The notes under the pieces were generated by a model, which was given only the letters and a program-made list of their open reading frames with translations, did not search any database and had not been told where the DNA came from. Positions 32,164 to 33,866 of a stretch of 33,866 bases of DNA are shown in pieces (position 1 is the first letter of the stretch; each line of letters opens with the position of its first letter). A program made the position numbers and the translations under genes. Source of the DNA: UBA1227 sp045599345. GTDB lineage: Bacteria; Bacillota; Clostridia; Oscillospirales; Acutalibacteraceae. The stretch is from contig JAZRVV010000002.1 of the NCBI GenBank assembly GCA_045599345.1, forward strand, positions 1 to 33,866, written 5' to 3'.

Positions 32164-32251
32164 TAAGATTTCACTAACAAATAAAATACTACACTTTCAA
32201 TAATCCGCACAATATGTTATATTTTTATTAGACTGATGTGGGGGGCAACGT

Positions 32252-33013
32252 ATGGAAAACTACAAATCATTTGCAGCTTTGATATATGTCACCGACACCG
32301 AAGAAGAAGCAGTCATGCGTATGTATGACTGGTCCGAGATTAAGTTCGATGGCGATGATCAACTCTATTTCAAAGCAGAAAATCAAAAAAATGGCCTTCT
32401 CATTTATGCGGCAAAGCAAGATGAGATGGGTATGACCGCGTCTGCAACCCTCACTATGAAACTCATAAGCCACTTTAGACCAAAATATATTATCATGCCA
32501 GGTATCGCCGCTGGTGCCCTCACTGAATCAAGCGACGATCAGATGTATGGCGATGTAATCTTAGCCGACCTCATTTGGAACTACTCAAACGGCAAATACG
32601 TTCCAAAGGAAGAGGCCTCTATCATCTTTGGCGAAATCGGCTTTTTGCCAAGGCCAACGTCCGTTACAGTTGATAGCAAACTCATCCCTTATTTTGAGAA
32701 AGCAATCAACTCCAAGCTTAACGAGACCCACGTCCACGTTGGCGCGATGGCCAGTGGCTCGGCAGTTGTTGCGAACCGCTCCATCCTCGACAAGCAAATC
32801 CACGCAACTTTTGAGAACACAAAAGGTCTCGAGATGGAGGGTTACGGCGTAGCCTACGCCGCCTCTCACGCAACAGAGCCAAAGCCTTACCCTATCATCG
32901 CAAAAAGCATCTGCGATTTCGCAGATAGCCGTAAATCCGATGTATATCAAAAATTCGCAGCCTACACTAGCTGCGAATTCGTAAAACTTATGATTGATGA
33001 AATACTAGAATAG
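32252..33013 (+). CDS. Nucleoside phosphorylase/nucleosidase-family protein
   Basis: The 253 residues belong to the PNP/UDP phosphorylase superfamily: IIMPGIAAGAL (about 86-96, phosphate or water site region), YGDVILADLIWNYSNGKY, MASGSAVVA, GLEMEGYGVAYAA (ribose-binding Met-Glu-Met-Glu-type motif) and the late SICDFADSRKSD with the catalytic Asp. The layout resembles MTA/SAH nucleosidase and the related phosphorylase domains found in signalling proteins, but the protein stands alone and the base specificity cannot be read. It starts at ATG 32252 after GGGGGG and ends in TAG, the only TAG stop in the window. Single-gene unit. Confidence 0.8.
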   Translation: MENYKSFAALIYVTDTEEEAVMRMYDWSEIKFDGDDQLYFKAENQKNGLLIYAAKQDEMGMTASATLTMKLISHFRPKYIIMPGIAAGALTESSDDQMYGDVILADLIWNYSNGKYVPKEEASIIFGEIGFLPRPTSVTVDSKLIPYFEKAINSKLNETHVHVGAMASGSAVVANRSILDKQIHATFENTKGLEMEGYGVAYAASHATEPKPYPIIAKSICDFADSRKSDVYQKFAAYTSCEFVKLMIDEILE

Positions 33014-33027
33014 CATAACAGATAAAA

Positions 33028-33058
33028 CAACGCTCGGTGGAACCCACCGAGCGTTTTC
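33028..33058. terminator. Bidirectional intrinsic terminator
   Basis: Stem CGCTCGGTGG (33031-33040) / CCACCGAGCG (33044-33053), loop AAC, followed by TTTTCTTTAT on the plus strand and TTGTTTTATC on the minus strand, between convergent genes. Confidence 0.9.
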
Positions 33059-33059
33059 T

Positions 33060-33866
33060 TTATATGTTATCAGATGAACCCTCTGATGCCGCATGGAAAT
33101 CTTCGTCTGTTCTGACAATGATTTCGTTTGTATGCTTCTTGTAGTAAGCATACGCAATACCGAGGAAGAGCAAACAAACAGCTGCATAAACTGCAAATGA
33201 AAGCTTAACAACAGAACCAGAGAAAATAATAAGTGAACCTATTGTTGCAAGCACTGGTGCAACAAAGCCTAGGAACTTATTCTTAATCTCACCCTTCTTT
33301 GCAAGTTTGATAACTGCAACATAGAGAGCAATGTAAATAAGGTACAACACACAAATTGCAATCTCGGAAATATCAAGACCTGCAACAAACTCATTATTAC
33401 TTGTCATGATAAGGTAATTTACAATTGAATAAAATACAGTCAAACCATAGACGAGGAAAGCTGAGTTTACTGGCATACCGCCAAGCTTTTCATTTTCTTT
33501 CTTAAATGAATCAGACAAAGGCATCATGTTGCGAAGCGCAAGTGAATAAGGAAGTCTGATAAGACCAAGACTTACACCATTTACTGTGCCAAGGATTGAA
33601 ATAACAACCGCTACAAGAATGAGTTTTGCACCAAAGTCGCCAAAGAGGCTTACAGCGGCGTTAAATACACTGTCGTCACCAAGAGCCAAAACCTGATCAA
33701 CACCGAGGTAAGATGTAAGTCCAAGGAAGTACGCAAGGTAAATAATAAGTACGGCGATTGGCGCAAACGTAAGTGCCAAAGGCAAATTTCTCTTGCTATC
33801 CTTAATCTCGTGACAGATAGATGTAGATACTATCCAACCATCGTATGAGAAAGCAATTGGTCCAAA
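33060..33866 (-). CDS. APC-family amino acid permease (5' end outside window)
   Basis: The C-terminal 268 residues of an amino acid/polyamine/organocation permease, open to the window edge. The segment nearest the edge, FGPIAFSYDGWIVSTSICHEIKD then RNLP, is the conserved helix-6 and following loop of LAT-like APC carriers (SteT/YkbA group). About seven further hydrophobic helices follow, and a hydrophilic tail ending SSDNI. The N-terminal five or so helices lie beyond 33866. Substrate unknown. An internal ATG at 33785 is not the start, because the conserved helix lies upstream of it. Confidence 0.88.
   Translation of the reverse strand, partial: FGPIAFSYDGWIVSTSICHEIKDSKRNLPLALTFAPIAVLIIYLAYFLGLTSYLGVDQVLALGDDSVFNAAVSLFGDFGAKLILVAVVISILGTVNGVSLGLIRLPYSLALRNMMPLSDSFKKENEKLGGMPVNSAFLVYGLTVFYSIVNYLIMTSNNEFVAGLDISEIAICVLYLIYIALYVAVIKLAKKGEIKNKFLGFVAPVLATIGSLIIFSGSVVKLSFAVYAAVCLLFLGIAYAYYKKHTNEIIVRTDEDFHAASEGSSDNI

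Noticed and set aside
32252..33013. Nucleosidase gene as an anti-phage effector
   Set aside because: It has only the phosphorylase domain, with no sensor, TIR, NACHT or partner gene; its neighbours are an acyltransferase and a permease. An ordinary metabolic role fits better.

Overview
The window is 33.9 kb of dense bacterial chromosome (32 protein genes, two of them cut by the window edges). Protein families, Shine-Dalgarno sites (AGGAGG type), SigA-like promoters, a TPP riboswitch with ThiT, and the acetogen-style folate C1 operon all point to an anaerobic Bacillota of class Clostridia. I do not assign a genus. I see no phage, insertion sequence, CRISPR array, rRNA or tRNA. No gene-free stretch exceeds 300 bases.

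Layout. (1) 1-4440: typA runs leftward out of the window. Divergent from it is a TPP-riboswitch-led unit: thiT, a zinc-ribbon/TPR membrane protein, and a membrane protein resembling an M50-like metalloprotease without its HExxH. (2) 4481-8632, leftward: prfA-tsaC-coaE-M18 aminopeptidase, with nadE divergent. (3) 9557-12007, leftward: paaK plus an ACT-domain protein, then 5-formyl-THF cyclo-ligase. (4) 12060-19837, rightward: fhs-fchA-folD-metV-metF-lpdA-gcvH-lplA, the methyl branch of the Wood-Ljungdahl pathway joined to glycine-cleavage H and L proteins and lipoylation, with no CODH/ACS genes. (5) 19877-23361, leftward: glmM, a left-handed beta-helix protein, nagB and a GntR/UTRA regulator, all concerned with amino-sugar phosphates. 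(6) 23520-26166, leftward: metQ-metN-metI methionine importer. (7) 26358-29501: ileS. (8) 29547-32120, leftward: plsC-like acyltransferase and a GltS-like permease; then a nucleoside phosphorylase-family gene (32252-33013) and a truncated APC permease.

How the genes work together. Fhs, FchA, FolD and MetVF carry formate to methyl-THF. LpdA, GcvH and LplA link the same folate pool to glycine and CO2. The neighbouring 5-formyl-THF cyclo-ligase returns a dead-end folate to methenyl-THF.

The most unusual observations are: a MetQ lipoprotein whose two sequence halves are in swapped order (apparent circular permutation); a FolD that lacks the Lys and Gln needed for cyclohydrolase activity while a separate cyclohydrolase, fchA, sits just upstream; an RF1 with Gln in place of the nearly universal stop-codon-reading His, in a window that almost never uses TAG; and the apparent pseudo-metalloprotease translationally coupled to a TPR protein under a TPP riboswitch. 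Homology statements come from memory of the families, not from searches.
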